From NCBI RefSeq assembly GCF_004766055.1, contig NZ_SPQR01000007.1:1-64000 (forward strand): 64,000 nucleotides of DNA, in the 5' to 3' direction. This DNA comes from Desulfosporosinus sp. Sb-LF (GTDB taxonomy: Bacteria; Bacillota; Desulfitobacteriia; Desulfitobacteriales; Desulfitobacteriaceae). A model generated the notes under the pieces. That model was not told the DNA's origin. It searched no databases and saw only the letters and a program-made list of their open reading frames with translations. The translations under genes were made by a program, and so were the position numbers. Numbering within the stretch: the first letter of the stretch is position 1; every line of letters starts with the position of its first letter. This document shows positions 17,174 through 26,898 of this stretch, piece by piece.

Positions 17174-18776
17174 ACGTTTACAATTGTTTGGTGATATTCA
17201 GTTGAGCAAACAGGTTTTACAAGCTTTGTCAGAGATGGGCTTTGAAGAACCTTCTCCAATTCAAAAAGCCGCAATCCCGATTGCTCTTGAAGACGTTGAT
17301 ATAATTGGTCAGGCCCAGACCGGAACAGGTAAAACCGCAGCTTTTGGTATCCCGGTCACTGAGAAGGTAAATTCTAAATTCCAAGCCGTACAAGCGCTTA
17401 TAGTCACTCCAACTCGTGAATTGGCGATCCAGGTCGCTGAGGAAATTGCGAAAATTGGAAAATATAAGCATGTAAAACCGTTGCCAATTTACGGTGGCCA
17501 GCCCATTGATCGTCAGATTCGCGCTTTGCGAATGGGTTATCAGGTGGTCGTTGGAACTCCTGGCCGGTTGTTAGACCATTTGAACCGGGGTACGCTTCGC
17601 CTGCAACATGTAAAAATGGTGGTTCTTGACGAAGCGGACGAAATGTTAGATATGGGTTTTATAGAAGACATTGAGAGTCTTCTAAGAGAAGTTCCTACCG
17701 AAGGTCGACAAGTTATGCTTTTCTCGGCAACAATGCCGCCGGGAATTCGCAAATTAGCTCAGACCTATATGAATTCTCCTCGTTCTGTATCAGTTAGTCG
17801 AGATGAATTAACTGTTCCGTTGATTGACCAGGTCTTTTATGAGACTAGGGAGAGTGTTAAAGTCGATGCTTTAGGCCGAATTATCGATATGGAGGATATT
17901 GGGCAGGGAATTGTTTTTTGTCGCACAAAACGTGGGGTTGATGAGCTTGTAGTGGCTCTTGAAGCCCGGGGATATTTTGCGGATGCTTTGCATGGGGATT
18001 TAAGCCAGCAACAGCGGGATCGAGTCATGAAACGGTTTAGAGATGGAAAGTCCGAATTACTGGTGGCAACAGACGTAGCAGCAAGAGGCTTGGATATTAA
18101 TAATGTGACCCATGTCATCAACTTTGATATTCCTCAGGATCCGGTATCTTATGTGCATCGAATTGGAAGAACCGGACGTGTCGGACGTAAAGGGCAGGCA
18201 ATTACCTTGATTTCGCCTAAGGAATATCGCCAACTCCGGCTGATTGAAAATCTTACGAAGACGCGAATCCGTCGGCAGGAACTTCCTTCGTTATCTGATA
18301 TAAGTGAGCGTCAGGCAGAAAATCTTAAGAATCAGCTCATAAGACTGATCCAGGGTGATCGACTGGGGAGTTATCGTGCGATCGTTGGGGAATTGTTCGA
18401 CGAATATGATTCAATTGATGTGGCAGCCGCTGCCCTAAAATTTGCGGTCGAGGGAGCGAGCGTAGAAGAACGCATCGAAGGCAAAGCTCAAGATGACTAT
18501 CATTTTGAAAACACTGGAGCAGCTGCGGGTATGGTGCGCTTTTTCATGAACATCGGTAGGGTACAACAAATTCGCCCTCAAGATATTATTCGTTGGATTG
18601 CCGATGAAAGTGGAATTTCGGGGAACATTATAGGAATGATTAATATTTATGACAAATTTACTTTTGTAGAAATTCCTGAGGAATATGCCTCTAGGGTTTT
18701 GAGCTGCATGCATCAAAATATGATCAAAGGGCGTAGGGTGAGTGTTGAACCTGCCAAAGCTCGTGAGAATGATTAG
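17163..18776 (+). CDS. DEAD-box RNA helicase with DbpA-type RNA-binding domain
   Basis: ATP-dependent RNA helicase of the CshA/DeaD type. Motifs in order: Q motif region FEEPSPIQKAAIPIAL, motif I AQTGTGKT, DEAD (VLDEADEMLDMGF), SAT, and in domain 2 the ARGLD and HRIGRTGR motifs. The C-terminal ~75 residues (from VRFFMNIGRVQQI) match the DbpA RNA-binding domain, which targets rRNA in relatives. GTG at 17163 or ATG at 17166 can serve as start, with AAAGGAGA upstream. The gene overlaps the end of cinA by 11 bases, so they are coupled. Confidence 0.93.
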   Translation: MMVERLQLFGDIQLSKQVLQALSEMGFEEPSPIQKAAIPIALEDVDIIGQAQTGTGKTAAFGIPVTEKVNSKFQAVQALIVTPTRELAIQVAEEIAKIGKYKHVKPLPIYGGQPIDRQIRALRMGYQVVVGTPGRLLDHLNRGTLRLQHVKMVVLDEADEMLDMGFIEDIESLLREVPTEGRQVMLFSATMPPGIRKLAQTYMNSPRSVSVSRDELTVPLIDQVFYETRESVKVDALGRIIDMEDIGQGIVFCRTKRGVDELVVALEARGYFADALHGDLSQQQRDRVMKRFRDGKSELLVATDVAARGLDINNVTHVINFDIPQDPVSYVHRIGRTGRVGRKGQAITLISPKEYRQLRLIENLTKTRIRRQELPSLSDISERQAENLKNQLIRLIQGDRLGSYRAIVGELFDEYDSIDVAAAALKFAVEGASVEERIEGKAQDDYHFENTGAAAGMVRFFMNIGRVQQIRPQDIIRWIADESGISGNIIGMINIYDKFTFVEIPEEYASRVLSCMHQNMIKGRRVSVEPAKAREND

Positions 18777-18882
18777 TAAACATGGGAAGTAATTATTTTC
18801 ATACGTGTTCTCTTTGCAATAGTCACATTTTGCAGTGAATTCCTTTACGTGAATATGCGAAAGGGCTGTAACAAATTGTTTC

Positions 18883-18925
18883 TGGATTATAAACCACTTT
18901 GTTGGTGTATAATCCTCTTTTTTTG
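18883..18925 (+). terminator. Terminator after DEAD-box gene
   Basis: GGATTATA...TATAATCC stem with an inner ACCA/TGGT stem and a seven-T tail. Its tail sequence resembles the weak hairpin at 15697-15731. Confidence 0.8.
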
Positions 18926-19045
18926 GATTAGTTGCCATCAACGTCTTGAAATAATATCAAGCTAATTTTACCCCCAATTTCATATTGCGAATTAGAAGAA
19001 TTTTGTAATATAATTTCTAATATAGTCGGTTGTAAAATAAAGAAA

Positions 19046-19095
19046 TTGACAAGTATCAAGGCCTACCTCTATAATGAGAACCGAACAGATGTTTT
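19046..19095 (+). promoter_or_regulatory. recA promoter with LexA (SOS) box
   Basis: TTGACA (19046-19051), 18-bp spacer and TATAAT (19070-19075) form a strong sigma-A promoter. CGAACAGATGTTTT (19082-19095) matches the Firmicutes LexA box CGAACRNRYGTTYG at 13 of 14 positions and lies at the expected transcription start. This indicates SOS repression of recA. Confidence 0.88.
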
Positions 19096-19150
19096 GCCAA
19101 CCGCAAAGATAACCACAAAATACATTGACCAAGATGAGGAGGAAAACGAA

Positions 19151-20197
19151 ATGGCCGAAACGAATAAGCTAAAGGCACTTGACATTGCACTTGCTCAGAT
19201 TGAGAAGCAGTTTGGCAAAGGATCGATTATGAAACTTGGGGAATCTTCGGCAGGAATGACGATCGACGTTATCCCGACGGGTTCTCTAGCGATAGATCTT
19301 GCTTTGGGGGTTGGAGGGGTGCCGCGCGGGCGGATTATTGAAATTTATGGACCAGAGTCTTCGGGTAAAACAACTGTCGCGCTGCATATTATAGCTGAAG
19401 CCCAAAAATTGGGCGGAGCAGCTGCATTCATTGATGCAGAGCATGCCCTTGATCCAGTATATGCTAAGGCCCTAGGAGTTAATATTGATGATTTGCTGGT
19501 AGCTCAGCCGGATACTGGAGAACAAGGGTTAGAAATTTGTGAGGCACTTGTACGTAGTGCTGCTGTGGATATCGTAGTAGTTGACTCTGTGGCAGCCTTA
19601 GTTCCTCGAGCAGAGATTGAAGGAGAAATGGGAGACAATCATGTTGGTTTGCATGCCCGTCTCATGTCTCAGGCCTTGCGAAAGTTGACAGGGTCCATCA
19701 GCAAAAGTAATACTTGTGTTGTTTTTATCAATCAAATTCGTGAAAAAATAGGCGTTATGTTTGGAAGTCCGGAGACAACAACAGGTGGTCGGGCGCTTAA
19801 ATTTTACGCCACGATCCGGATGGACATTCGTCGGCAAGAGGCCTTGAAACAAGGGCAGGATATAGTCGGTAATAAAACCCGAGTCAAAATCGTGAAGAAT
19901 AAAGTAGCGCCACCCTTTAAACTAGCGGATTTTGACATTATGTATGGAGAAGGAATTTCTCGTGAAGGAAGTATTGTCGATATTGGCACCGAAATGGAGA
20001 TTATTGCAAAATCGGGGGCCTGGTACTCCTATAATGGTGAGCGGTTAGGGCAGGGGCGTGAGAATGTTAAAGAATATCTCAAGCAACACCCAGAGATGGC
20101 AAACACTCTTGAACAACTGATTCGCACGAACATGAACCCCATTGTAACCATGGTCGAAGACGAAGAAGCAGAAGATGGTTCACTTGACGAGCTTTAA
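19151..20197 (+). CDS. recA: Recombinase RecA
   Basis: DNA strand-exchange ATPase of homologous recombination and co-protease for LexA. Features are [20 protein letters not shown], Walker A GPESSGKT near residue 67, the DNA-binding loop regions and the acidic tail [13 protein letters not shown]. The start at 19151 is fixed by GAGGAGG; an upstream in-frame extension to 19046 is excluded because that codon lies in the -35 box. It carries 348 residues, a normal length. The recX gene overlaps its end by 23 bases. Confidence 0.98.
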   Translation: MAETNKLKALDIALAQIEKQFGKGSIMKLGESSAGMTIDVIPTGSLAIDLALGVGGVPRGRIIEIYGPESSGKTTVALHIIAEAQKLGGAAAFIDAEHALDPVYAKALGVNIDDLLVAQPDTGEQGLEICEALVRSAAVDIVVVDSVAALVPRAEIEGEMGDNHVGLHARLMSQALRKLTGSISKSNTCVVFINQIREKIGVMFGSPETTTGGRALKFYATIRMDIRRQEALKQGQDIVGNKTRVKIVKNKVAPPFKLADFDIMYGEGISREGSIVDIGTEMEIIAKSGAWYSYNGERLGQGRENVKEYLKQHPEMANTLEQLIRTNMNPIVTMVEDEEAEDGSLDEL

Positions 20198-20708
20198 ACC
20201 TTCAAAAAGCGCCAGGGAAGTTGCATTGGATTGTTTATCACGCCGAGCTCTAACCCATTATGAATTAGAGACACGTCTCAAGCAAAAGGGCTTTGAAAGC
20301 TCGGAAGTTAATGATGTGCTGGAAAGAATGGAGAAGTTGGGTTATCTCAACGACCGAGACCTTGCGATGGCATACTCGATAAACCGACTCAAGCATTATT
20401 CTCGGCAAAGGGTCCAACAAGATTTGCAAAATCGAGGGTTAGAGTCCCAATTGATTGAACAAGCGTTGGAGTTAGCGTATTCAAGTGATGATGAGTTTCA
20501 GCAATGTCTAACCCTCGCAAAACGGTGGTGGGTCCAAGAGGGCAAACATTGGGAACAAAGAATTGATGTTAAACAAACAAAGAGGTCTATTCCACGTGAA
20601 CTATGGCTTCAGCAAAAAGTTGCTCGAAAGCTTGGACAACGCGGATATTCTTCGGAGATGGTGCGAGACGTACTATACCAAATTAAAACTGATAATTATG
20701 TTGAATAG
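20175..20708 (+). CDS. recX: Regulatory protein RecX
   Basis: RecX binds RecA filaments and inhibits or modulates them. The 177-residue protein has the typical tandem three-helix repeats, including [20 protein letters not shown] and the [15 protein letters not shown] motif. The overlap with recA by 23 bases implies translational coupling, the common arrangement. A 15-bp perfect inverted repeat (20776-20809) follows. Confidence 0.92.
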   Translation: MVHLTSFKPSKSAREVALDCLSRRALTHYELETRLKQKGFESSEVNDVLERMEKLGYLNDRDLAMAYSINRLKHYSRQRVQQDLQNRGLESQLIEQALELAYSSDDEFQQCLTLAKRWWVQEGKHWEQRIDVKQTKRSIPRELWLQQKVARKLGQRGYSSEMVRDVLYQIKTDNYVE

Positions 20709-20750
20709 CGCTAGGGTTTGGGGTATAGAATGCACCAGTTTAGGACAAGC

Positions 20751-20779
20751 TTGACAATGTTTACAAATGATATTAAAAT
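20751..20779 (+). promoter_or_regulatory. Predicted promoter of the rny leader
   Basis: TTGACA (20751-20756), 17-bp spacer and TAAAAT (20774-20779). The -10 overlaps a perfect 15-bp inverted repeat (20776-20790 and 20795-20809), which may be the recX terminator or an operator. Confidence 0.5.
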
Positions 20780-20925
20780 CTTAACAGAGACCTGTCTCTG
20801 TTAAGATTTAACCTTTAATGGTTTTCTTATAGATTTCGTAGTAGTCAGCTAATATAGGGACTTTTTTGACTAACGAGAGTTGTAGGAAACGGGGGGAACT
20901 ACCCGTCTTAAAGGTTATGCTTATG

Positions 20926-20953
20926 GGACTGGTTTTGAAAACCAGTTTTTTTA
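20926..20953 (+). terminator. Terminator-like hairpin in the rny leader
   Basis: ACTGGTTT and AAACCAGT arms with a short loop and a seven-T tail, 45 bases before rny. No promoter fits between this hairpin and the rny ribosome site, so transcription must pass through it. Confidence 0.7.
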
Positions 20954-20996
20954 ATGTGAAAAAATAGAATTTTGACAAACAAGGAGGTGTATACGT

Positions 20997-22541
20997 ATGA
21001 TCGCATTTATTACCGGTTTAGTCGCCCTTTTGGTAGGATTAGGTCTAGGTGTCTTTATAGGTTGGCTTTTTCGCAAAAATACTGCTGAAAAGAGTATTGG
21101 ATCGGCAGAAGAAGAGGCTAAGCGCATCGTTGAGAATGCCCTTGCTGCAGCTGAAAGCAAGAAAAGAGAATCTGTCGTTGCTGCTAAAGAAGAAGTCATG
21201 CTTATTCGCAATGAAGTAGAAAAGGAAACTCGGGAACGGCGTGGTGAGCTCCAACGGCTTGAACGACGTTTGGTTCAAAAAGAAGAGAGCTTGGACCGTA
21301 AAATCGAGTCACTTGAACGCAAAGAAGAAAATATTCATCTCAAGGAAAATGAAGTAGAACAGCAACGAGAAGAGTTAAACCAGCTTGTTGGAAAAGAGCA
21401 AGCGGAGTTAGAACGCTTATCTGGCATGACCACGGAAGAGGCTAAGCAGCTACTGCTAAAGAGAGTTGAAGAAGAGGTTCGCTATGAGTCAGCGATCATG
21501 ATCAAGGAAATTGAGACTCGTTCCAAGGAGGAAGCCGAGAAACGGGCTAAAAACATTATTGCCTTAGCTATACAGCGTTGCGCAGCTGACCATGTAGCTG
21601 AAACGACTGTATCAGTTGTGGCGTTACCTAGCGACGAAATGAAAGGTCGAATTATCGGCCGTGAAGGACGTAATATTCGTACTTTGGAGACCTTGACAGG
21701 AATTGATCTTATTATTGATGATACGCCTGAAGCAGTTATTTTGTCAGGTTTTGATCCGATTCGTCGGGAAGTTGCAAGAATTGCTCTGGAAAAACTCATT
21801 GCAGATGGTCGTATTCATCCTGCGCGGATTGAGGAAATGGTTGAAAAGGCTCAGAAAGAAGTCGACCAAAAAATCCGCGAAGAAGGGGAACAAGCGACAT
21901 TTGAGACGGGTGTCCATGGGTTGCATCCTGAATTAATTCGCTTACTTGGTCGGCTTAAATTCCGTACAAGTTACGGACAGAATGTCTTAAAGCACTCGAC
22001 GGAAGTATCTCATTTGGCAGGATTGATGGCTGCGGAGTTAGGTGTTGATATTCAGCTTGCTAAGCGTGCGGGTCTTCTGCATGATATTGGCAAGGCTGTT
22101 GATCACGAAATGGAAGGGACACATGTACAAATTGGAGTTGACCTTGCCCGTAAGTATAAGGAATCCAGTGATGTTGTACATGCTATCGAAGCTCACCATA
22201 ACGATGTAGAGCCGAAAACCATTGTTGCAGTCCTAGTGGCTGCTGCTGATGCGGTTTCTGCTGCACGTCCAGGGGCTCGAAGAGAAACACTTGAGACGTA
22301 CATCAAACGTCTACAAAAATTAGAAGAAATCGCCGAAAGTTTTGAAGGAGTAGAAAAGTGCTTTGCTATTCAAGCAGGGCGAGAAGTTCGCATAATTGTG
22401 AAACCCGACAAAATTGACGATGTACTTGCTCCGCGGGTTGCGCGTGAGATTAGTAAACGTATTGAAGAAGAACTCGAATATCCGGGACAAATCAAGGTTG
22501 TAGTGATTCGTGAGACTCGAGCAGTTGATTTCGCGAAATAG
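20997..22541 (+). CDS. rny: Ribonuclease Y
   Basis: Membrane-anchored endoribonuclease that starts mRNA decay in Firmicutes. An N-terminal transmembrane helix (residues 3-25) is followed by a long coiled coil (about 30-190), a KH domain ([15 protein letters not shown]) and an HD domain ([12 protein letters not shown]). The length of 514 is standard. AAGGAGGTG precedes ATG. It lies between recX and ymdB; relatives of YmdB are known to interact with RNase Y. Confidence 0.97.
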   Translation: MIAFITGLVALLVGLGLGVFIGWLFRKNTAEKSIGSAEEEAKRIVENALAAAESKKRESVVAAKEEVMLIRNEVEKETRERRGELQRLERRLVQKEESLDRKIESLERKEENIHLKENEVEQQREELNQLVGKEQAELERLSGMTTEEAKQLLLKRVEEEVRYESAIMIKEIETRSKEEAEKRAKNIIALAIQRCAADHVAETTVSVVALPSDEMKGRIIGREGRNIRTLETLTGIDLIIDDTPEAVILSGFDPIRREVARIALEKLIADGRIHPARIEEMVEKAQKEVDQKIREEGEQATFETGVHGLHPELIRLLGRLKFRTSYGQNVLKHSTEVSHLAGLMAAELGVDIQLAKRAGLLHDIGKAVDHEMEGTHVQIGVDLARKYKESSDVVHAIEAHHNDVEPKTIVAVLVAAADAVSAARPGARRETLETYIKRLQKLEEIAESFEGVEKCFAIQAGREVRIIVKPDKIDDVLAPRVAREISKRIEEELEYPGQIKVVVIRETRAVDFAK

Positions 22542-22559
22542 CCATAGGCAGTATTTAAA

Positions 22560-22588
22560 CAGGCGATCCTGGGGATCGCCTGTTTTTT
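22560..22588 (+). terminator. Terminator after rny
   Basis: CAGGCGATCC and GGATCGCCTG arms with a six-T tail. Confidence 0.9.
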
Positions 22589-22736
22589 ATAGTAATCGGG
22601 GATAATCAAATAAACCGTCTGCTGTCGTCATCGTAGATGAGGACCAAATATACCCAGTCGGATGGGGAGGTTTTTAAGCAGGAATTTGCAGTTCGATGCC
22701 GAATTAGTGTTTTGTTAAGGTCCGAATTAGAGAGGA

Positions 22737-23261
22737 ATGAAAACTAGGATGTTCAATAATTTGCAGCATAAGGATGGGGGACGTGTCCAAGACGGCGTAG
22801 GACTACTGACTTCAATTTTGTTAAGATACTCTGAGATGGGGTCGGTTCATTATTGCCTAGATCAGCATGCTCTTAAGTTCACGTTTATCATTTCGCAACA
22901 CCAAGAGGTCTCTTCCCTCCAAAGGGTCCTTAAACCTGCTTTAGAATTCTTCCATCAACTCGAAAGGCAGAGCATGCGAATTTGCGAGATTGCTTGCCGG
23001 AGTGAGGAAAATGTCTGTGTGCTTATGATAACACGAGATGTCGATAGTATGACACAACGTGAAGTGGGGCTTATTGTTGAGCTATTAAAACGGGAATACA
23101 AAAAACATCTTGTTTTTGATAAAATAGATTTGCCAGAAGATGAACAAGTTTTTCAGGAAGAAATGATCAGCCAAATGCTGTCTTCAATCCAGTCCTGTGA
23201 TATCGATAAAAATGTGGTTGCGTTGCGAGAAAAGGGCCGGGTGTTAGTCTTTAAGAGCTAG
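22737..23261 (+). CDS. Unknown protein between rny and ymdB
   Basis: About 174 residues, soluble, with an alpha/beta pattern and the stretch HYCLDQHALKFTFIISQHQE. I recognise no domain. The start is uncertain: ATG 22737 directly abuts the AGAGGA ribosome site, so ATG 22749 may be used. It lies between two conserved sporulation-region genes and has its own leader. Confidence 0.7.
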   Translation: MKTRMFNNLQHKDGGRVQDGVGLLTSILLRYSEMGSVHYCLDQHALKFTFIISQHQEVSSLQRVLKPALEFFHQLERQSMRICEIACRSEENVCVLMITRDVDSMTQREVGLIVELLKREYKKHLVFDKIDLPEDEQVFQEEMISQMLSSIQSCDIDKNVVALREKGRVLVFKS

Positions 23262-23359
23262 TTACTAAGAATCATCGAGTGAATAAACAGTCGTAAAATG
23301 CCAAATAATAGAATGTTATCGAGACTATAGTTTGGTTGATTTGGAAGGAGGTACGTTTT

Positions 23360-24142
23360 TTGCGCGTACTTTTTATTGGGGATATTGTGGGTAAACCTGG
23401 AAGGGAAGCTGTTAAACGTTTTCTAAAGCCTCTTCAGGAAGACTATAATGTTGATGTCACCATCGCTAATGCAGAAAATGCTGCGGCTGGAAAAGGTCTG
23501 ACGAAAGAGATAGCCGAGGAACTTTATAATTACGGTGTTCAGTTTTTGACGATGGGGAATCATGTTTGGGATCAAAGAGATATTATGAATTTCATTGATC
23601 GTGAATCAAGGCTTATTCGACCCGCGAACTATCCAGTAGGAGCACCCGGACAAGGATATGGATTTATACGAGCCATAGGAAGCAAAATCGGCGTTCTTAA
23701 TCTTTCAGGCCGTATATTCTTGCCACCCTTAGAGGACCCCTTTAGTGGAGCTATACGTTGGATTAATCAAATGAAGCAAGAAACTCCTATTATCATTGTC
23801 GATTTTCACGCGGAGGCAACTTCAGAAAAAGTTGCGTTGGGGTGGTTTCTCGATGGCAAGGTCAGCGCTGTTCTGGGAACTCATACCCATATTCAGACAG
23901 CCGATGCCCGTTTGCTTCAGCAAGGGACAGCTTATATTACGGATGTTGGCATGACAGGACCACGGGATTCAGTGTTGGGAGTTAAAAAAGAAATTATTAT
24001 CAATCGATTTTTAACCCAACTTCCTGCGAAATTCGAGTTAGCGAATGGCCCTATTCAGATCAATGCTGTAATCTTAGATATCGATGAAGAATCTGGAAAA
24101 GCGCGGAAAATCGAGGCGATTCAACGAGTGGCAGATGCTTAA
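23360..24142 (+). CDS. ymdB: YmdB-type metallophosphoesterase (2',3'-cyclic nucleotide phosphodiesterase)
   Basis: The B. subtilis homologue YmdB hydrolyses 2',3'-cAMP and controls biofilm versus motility genes. The metal ligands are visible: Asp in LFIGDIVGKPGR, Glu in NAENAAAGKG, Asn-His in MGNHVWD, and His in DFHAEA and GTHTHIQTADA. TTG at 23360 is chosen because AAGGAGG is 9 bases upstream. It carries 260 residues, normal for the family, and sits between rny and spoVS as in Bacillus. Confidence 0.93.
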   Translation: MRVLFIGDIVGKPGREAVKRFLKPLQEDYNVDVTIANAENAAAGKGLTKEIAEELYNYGVQFLTMGNHVWDQRDIMNFIDRESRLIRPANYPVGAPGQGYGFIRAIGSKIGVLNLSGRIFLPPLEDPFSGAIRWINQMKQETPIIIVDFHAEATSEKVALGWFLDGKVSAVLGTHTHIQTADARLLQQGTAYITDVGMTGPRDSVLGVKKEIIINRFLTQLPAKFELANGPIQINAVILDIDEESGKARKIEAIQRVADA

Positions 24143-24224
24143 AGTATTTTTTAAAACTTGGAATTACGCTAGGAACTTTTGATTCTGAATGCTGGATCGA
24201 AATCTGAAAATTCTTTGAAACAAA

Positions 24225-24252
24225 AGAGGATTTTGCCCACCTGCTCTCGAAT
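24225..24252 (+). promoter_or_regulatory. SigH-like promoter of spoVS
   Basis: AGAGGATTT (24225-24233) matches the SigH -35 consensus RNAGGAWWW; after 12 bases comes CTCGAAT (24246-24252), close to RNNGAAT. spoVS of B. subtilis is known to be SigH-dependent, so the match is meaningful. Confidence 0.6.
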
Positions 24253-24311
24253 ACATATATTCATAGTTGTGGTAATACTTGTAAACGATTTCGAGCAGGA
24301 GGATGTATCTA

Positions 24312-24572
24312 ATGGATGTTTTAAAAGTTTCAGCAAAATCGAGTCCGAACGCGGTTGCAGGTGCTCTTGCAGGGGTTCTACGTGAGCGAGGCAGTGCTGA
24401 GCTACAGGCTATTGGAGCTGGAGCTCTCAACCAAGCTGTAAAGGCTGTTGCGATTGCTCGTGGTTTTGTGGCTCCAAGTGGAGTCGATCTTGTTTGCGTC
24501 CCAGCGTTTACTGACGTCGTAATTGACGGGGAAGAGAGAACAGCGATTAAGTTAATTGTTCAACCACGCTAA
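24312..24572 (+). CDS. spoVS: Stage V sporulation protein S
   Basis: Small Alba-like nucleic-acid-binding protein required for normal spore development, 86 residues. The sequence MDVLKVSAKSSPNAVAGALA and the end TAIKLIVQPR are characteristic. AGGAGG at 24296-24301 places the start at 24312; an earlier in-frame ATG at 24303 is too close to it. It is preceded by a SigH-like promoter. Confidence 0.97.
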   Translation: MDVLKVSAKSSPNAVAGALAGVLRERGSAELQAIGAGALNQAVKAVAIARGFVAPSGVDLVCVPAFTDVVIDGEERTAIKLIVQPR

Positions 24573-24650
24573 GGGTCGTTTTAGAGTCACCTGTTTGCTT
24601 AATTGTAGACAGGTGCTTTATTATGTCTATGTCAGAGGAGGTCTGTCAGT

Positions 24651-25604
24651 ATGGAGAATTACTTTATCGTAGACGGCCATTGTGATAGTTTAATTCATTT
24701 TGTAGAGGGTGAGAGGACACTGAATGACCCATCTGAAGGAGGACAATGGGATATACCAAGAGCTAAGCAAGCTGGCGTATCTCTTCAGTTTCTGGCCGCC
24801 TTCATTGAGACGAAGTATAAACCAGCTATGTCATCGTGGCGGGGGCTACAATTAATTGAAGGAGCGCATCGATTCATAGCAGATCATGCTGAGCAAGTTT
24901 TCTTGGTTCAGAAAAAACTAGATCTTAAGCAAATACCTGATCCCACTCGAATTGGTATCCTCATGAGTGTGGAGGGCGGAGAAATTCTGGGCGAAAATGC
25001 TTTTATGCTGGATATTATCTTTAAATTGGGCGTAAGGGCCTTAGGGCTAACTTGGAACCAACGTAATGCCTTAGCAGATGGGGTTGGAGAAGTATGTACT
25101 CAAAGTCGGTTAACGAATTTGGGGCAGGAAGTCGTTCTACGAATGAATGAACTTGGGATGCTTATTGACGTTTCTCATCTCAATGAAGCGGGATTTTGGC
25201 ATGTATTAGAGCTTTCAAAGCATCCTATCGCGGCTACCCACTCCTGTGCCAAGGCTCTATGTCCTCACCCGCGTAATCTGACAGATCCTCAACTTCGAGC
25301 TTTGGCAAAACAGAAGGGCGTTGTAGGGGTCAATTTTTATCCCCGATTTTTGAAAGAAACGGGTCCGACGACTCGAAACGATGTGGTACGCCATATTAGC
25401 CATATTGCAGAGGTGGCTGGGGTAGAAGCGGTTGGACTAGGTTCGGATTTTGATGGGATCAGTGAAACACCTGAAGGACTAGAGCATGTCGGTGACTATT
25501 ATAGGCTACTTAATGATTTGGCGAAGATTGGGTTTTCGACATTGGAGCTTGAACAGATTGCGGGTCGGAATTTTATGCGTTTATTATCGAGCGTGTTAAA
25601 ATAA
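24651..25604 (+). CDS. Membrane dipeptidase (peptidase M19)
   Basis: Zinc dipeptidase of the renal dipeptidase type, cleaving dipeptides, in some relatives with D-residues. Metal ligands are His and Asp in VDGHCDS, Glu in MSVEGGE, and the His residues in LIDVSHLNE and IAATHSCA. The length of 317 is typical of bacterial forms. GAGGAGG precedes ATG. No signal peptide is seen, so it is probably cytoplasmic. The PHP gene follows after 38 bases. Confidence 0.93.
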   Translation: MENYFIVDGHCDSLIHFVEGERTLNDPSEGGQWDIPRAKQAGVSLQFLAAFIETKYKPAMSSWRGLQLIEGAHRFIADHAEQVFLVQKKLDLKQIPDPTRIGILMSVEGGEILGENAFMLDIIFKLGVRALGLTWNQRNALADGVGEVCTQSRLTNLGQEVVLRMNELGMLIDVSHLNEAGFWHVLELSKHPIAATHSCAKALCPHPRNLTDPQLRALAKQKGVVGVNFYPRFLKETGPTTRNDVVRHISHIAEVAGVEAVGLGSDFDGISETPEGLEHVGDYYRLLNDLAKIGFSTLELEQIAGRNFMRLLSSVLK

Positions 25605-25642
25605 GGGCAGGAAGTAGATAACCACAGAAAAGGGGTTATATC

Positions 25643-26488
25643 GTGAAGCCAACACTTGCTCTATTTGAAGCAGATTTGCATTGTCATACGACCGCGTCTG
25701 ATGGACTGCTAACGCCGTCTGAACTTATCCGTTCCGCTGCTGAGCTGGGCTTAAAAGGAATTGGCATTACAGATCATGATACGATACAGGGGTGGAGAGA
25801 GGCAGAGGAAGCTGGGACAAATTATCAGTTGCAGATTCTCAGAGGGATTGAGCTTAACACGGATTGGCATGGAAAAGAAGTACATATTCTTGGATACGAG
25901 GTCGATGCTACGTCTGACTACTTAAATGATAAGCTTAGTTATTTGCGCCAAGCTCGTAAACAACGCATGCTAGAAATCCTCAATCGTTTGGAATTGATGG
26001 GGGTTCATATCGATGTTGATCAAATTCAACGTTTGGCTGAGGGAGAATCCATTGGACGCCCGCATATCGCCCAGGCGCTTATTGACCAAGGATACGTAAG
26101 TAGTATTCGGGAAGGTTTTGATCGTTATATCGGCTCGGGGTCACCGGCTTATGTTGGACTCCATAAACTAACCCCTGAAGAAGGGATTGAGTTAATCCGA
26201 GAAGCTGGTGGCGTTGCGGTCCTTGCCCACCCTGGTATGAATCGTCTAGAACAAGGAATCCCGGCTTGGGTCGAAGTAGGTCTTCAAGGCATCGAAGTCG
26301 CACATTCCGAACATAAGCCAGAAGATGAAATGAAATTTCGTGCGATAGCCCAAGAATTCCACTTACTTGCAACGGGAGGATCTGACTTTCATGGGGAGGC
26401 ACGCAAACCTGGCGTGAAGCTTGGGCGTTGGGGAGTGTCGATCGATGTGATCCAGCAAATCCTTGATTTAGTTCGGTGCAAGTATTAG
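25643..26488 (+). CDS. PHP domain phosphoesterase (RNase AM/TrpH-like)
   Basis: The PHP motifs are DLHCHTTASDG, GITDHDT, the HILGYE region, AHPGMNR and GGSDFHG. The family includes 3',5'-nucleotide bisphosphate phosphatases and RNase AM, and either activity is possible. GTG start at 25643 with AAAAGGGG upstream. It probably shares a transcript with the dipeptidase gene. Confidence 0.88.
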   Translation: MKPTLALFEADLHCHTTASDGLLTPSELIRSAAELGLKGIGITDHDTIQGWREAEEAGTNYQLQILRGIELNTDWHGKEVHILGYEVDATSDYLNDKLSYLRQARKQRMLEILNRLELMGVHIDVDQIQRLAEGESIGRPHIAQALIDQGYVSSIREGFDRYIGSGSPAYVGLHKLTPEEGIELIREAGGVAVLAHPGMNRLEQGIPAWVEVGLQGIEVAHSEHKPEDEMKFRAIAQEFHLLATGGSDFHGEARKPGVKLGRWGVSIDVIQQILDLVRCKY

Positions 26489-26578
26489 GGTAAAAAAGGT
26501 GTTTTCTTGGCCAAGGGTTAAAATGCATTTCTCCGGCATAGAATACCAATGTAGATTGAGCCGAGGGGGCGAAAGGCA

Positions 26579-26845
26579 TTGGATTCCATGGAAGAAATGA
26601 ACTTACTAAGGGCGCGCATCGGGGAACTAGAACAGCGTGTGGAGCACTTGAGAGTAAGCCGTCGAGTACTCATGAATCTGTTAGAAAAAGTTGAACGAGA
26701 AAAGGTGGCCTTAGTTTACCGCCTAGAAAAGGAAAACGTACGACTGCAACGAAATAATAAGCGATTTGCCAAATGGATTCTTTCTAAAAACAAAGAGATG
26801 GTGGAACTTCAAGAGAAAATGGAAGCAACGGCACAAAAGGCATGA
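26579..26845 (+). CDS. Small coiled-coil protein
   Basis: An 88-residue protein made almost entirely of charged heptads (LRARIGELEQRVEHLRVS and later EKENVRLQRNNKRF), a predicted coiled coil. TTG at 26579 or ATG at 26588 may start it, with GAGGGGG further upstream. Function unknown. The 3' end of the gene is also the left arm of the following terminator. Confidence 0.65.
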   Translation: MDSMEEMNLLRARIGELEQRVEHLRVSRRVLMNLLEKVEREKVALVYRLEKENVRLQRNNKRFAKWILSKNKEMVELQEKMEATAQKA

Positions 26846-26879
26846 GTACCTTAGCGGGACTCATGCCTTTTGTGCCGTT
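26827..26879. terminator. Bidirectional terminator, 21-bp perfect stem
   Basis: AACGGCACAAAAGGCATGAG and its complement (26827-26847 and 26859-26879) with an 11-base loop, between converging genes. The left arm encodes the last residues of the coiled-coil protein. Confidence 0.75.
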
Positions 26880-26898
26880 GGGGTAAATATGTGATGAT

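Noticed and set aside
18435-18941. Leftward 168-codon frame over the DEAD-box gene end
   Set aside because: Antisense to a conserved DbpA-type domain and crosses a terminator.
19046-19150. N-terminal extension of RecA
   Set aside because: Its start codon is the -35 box and its coding part covers the -10 and LexA box.
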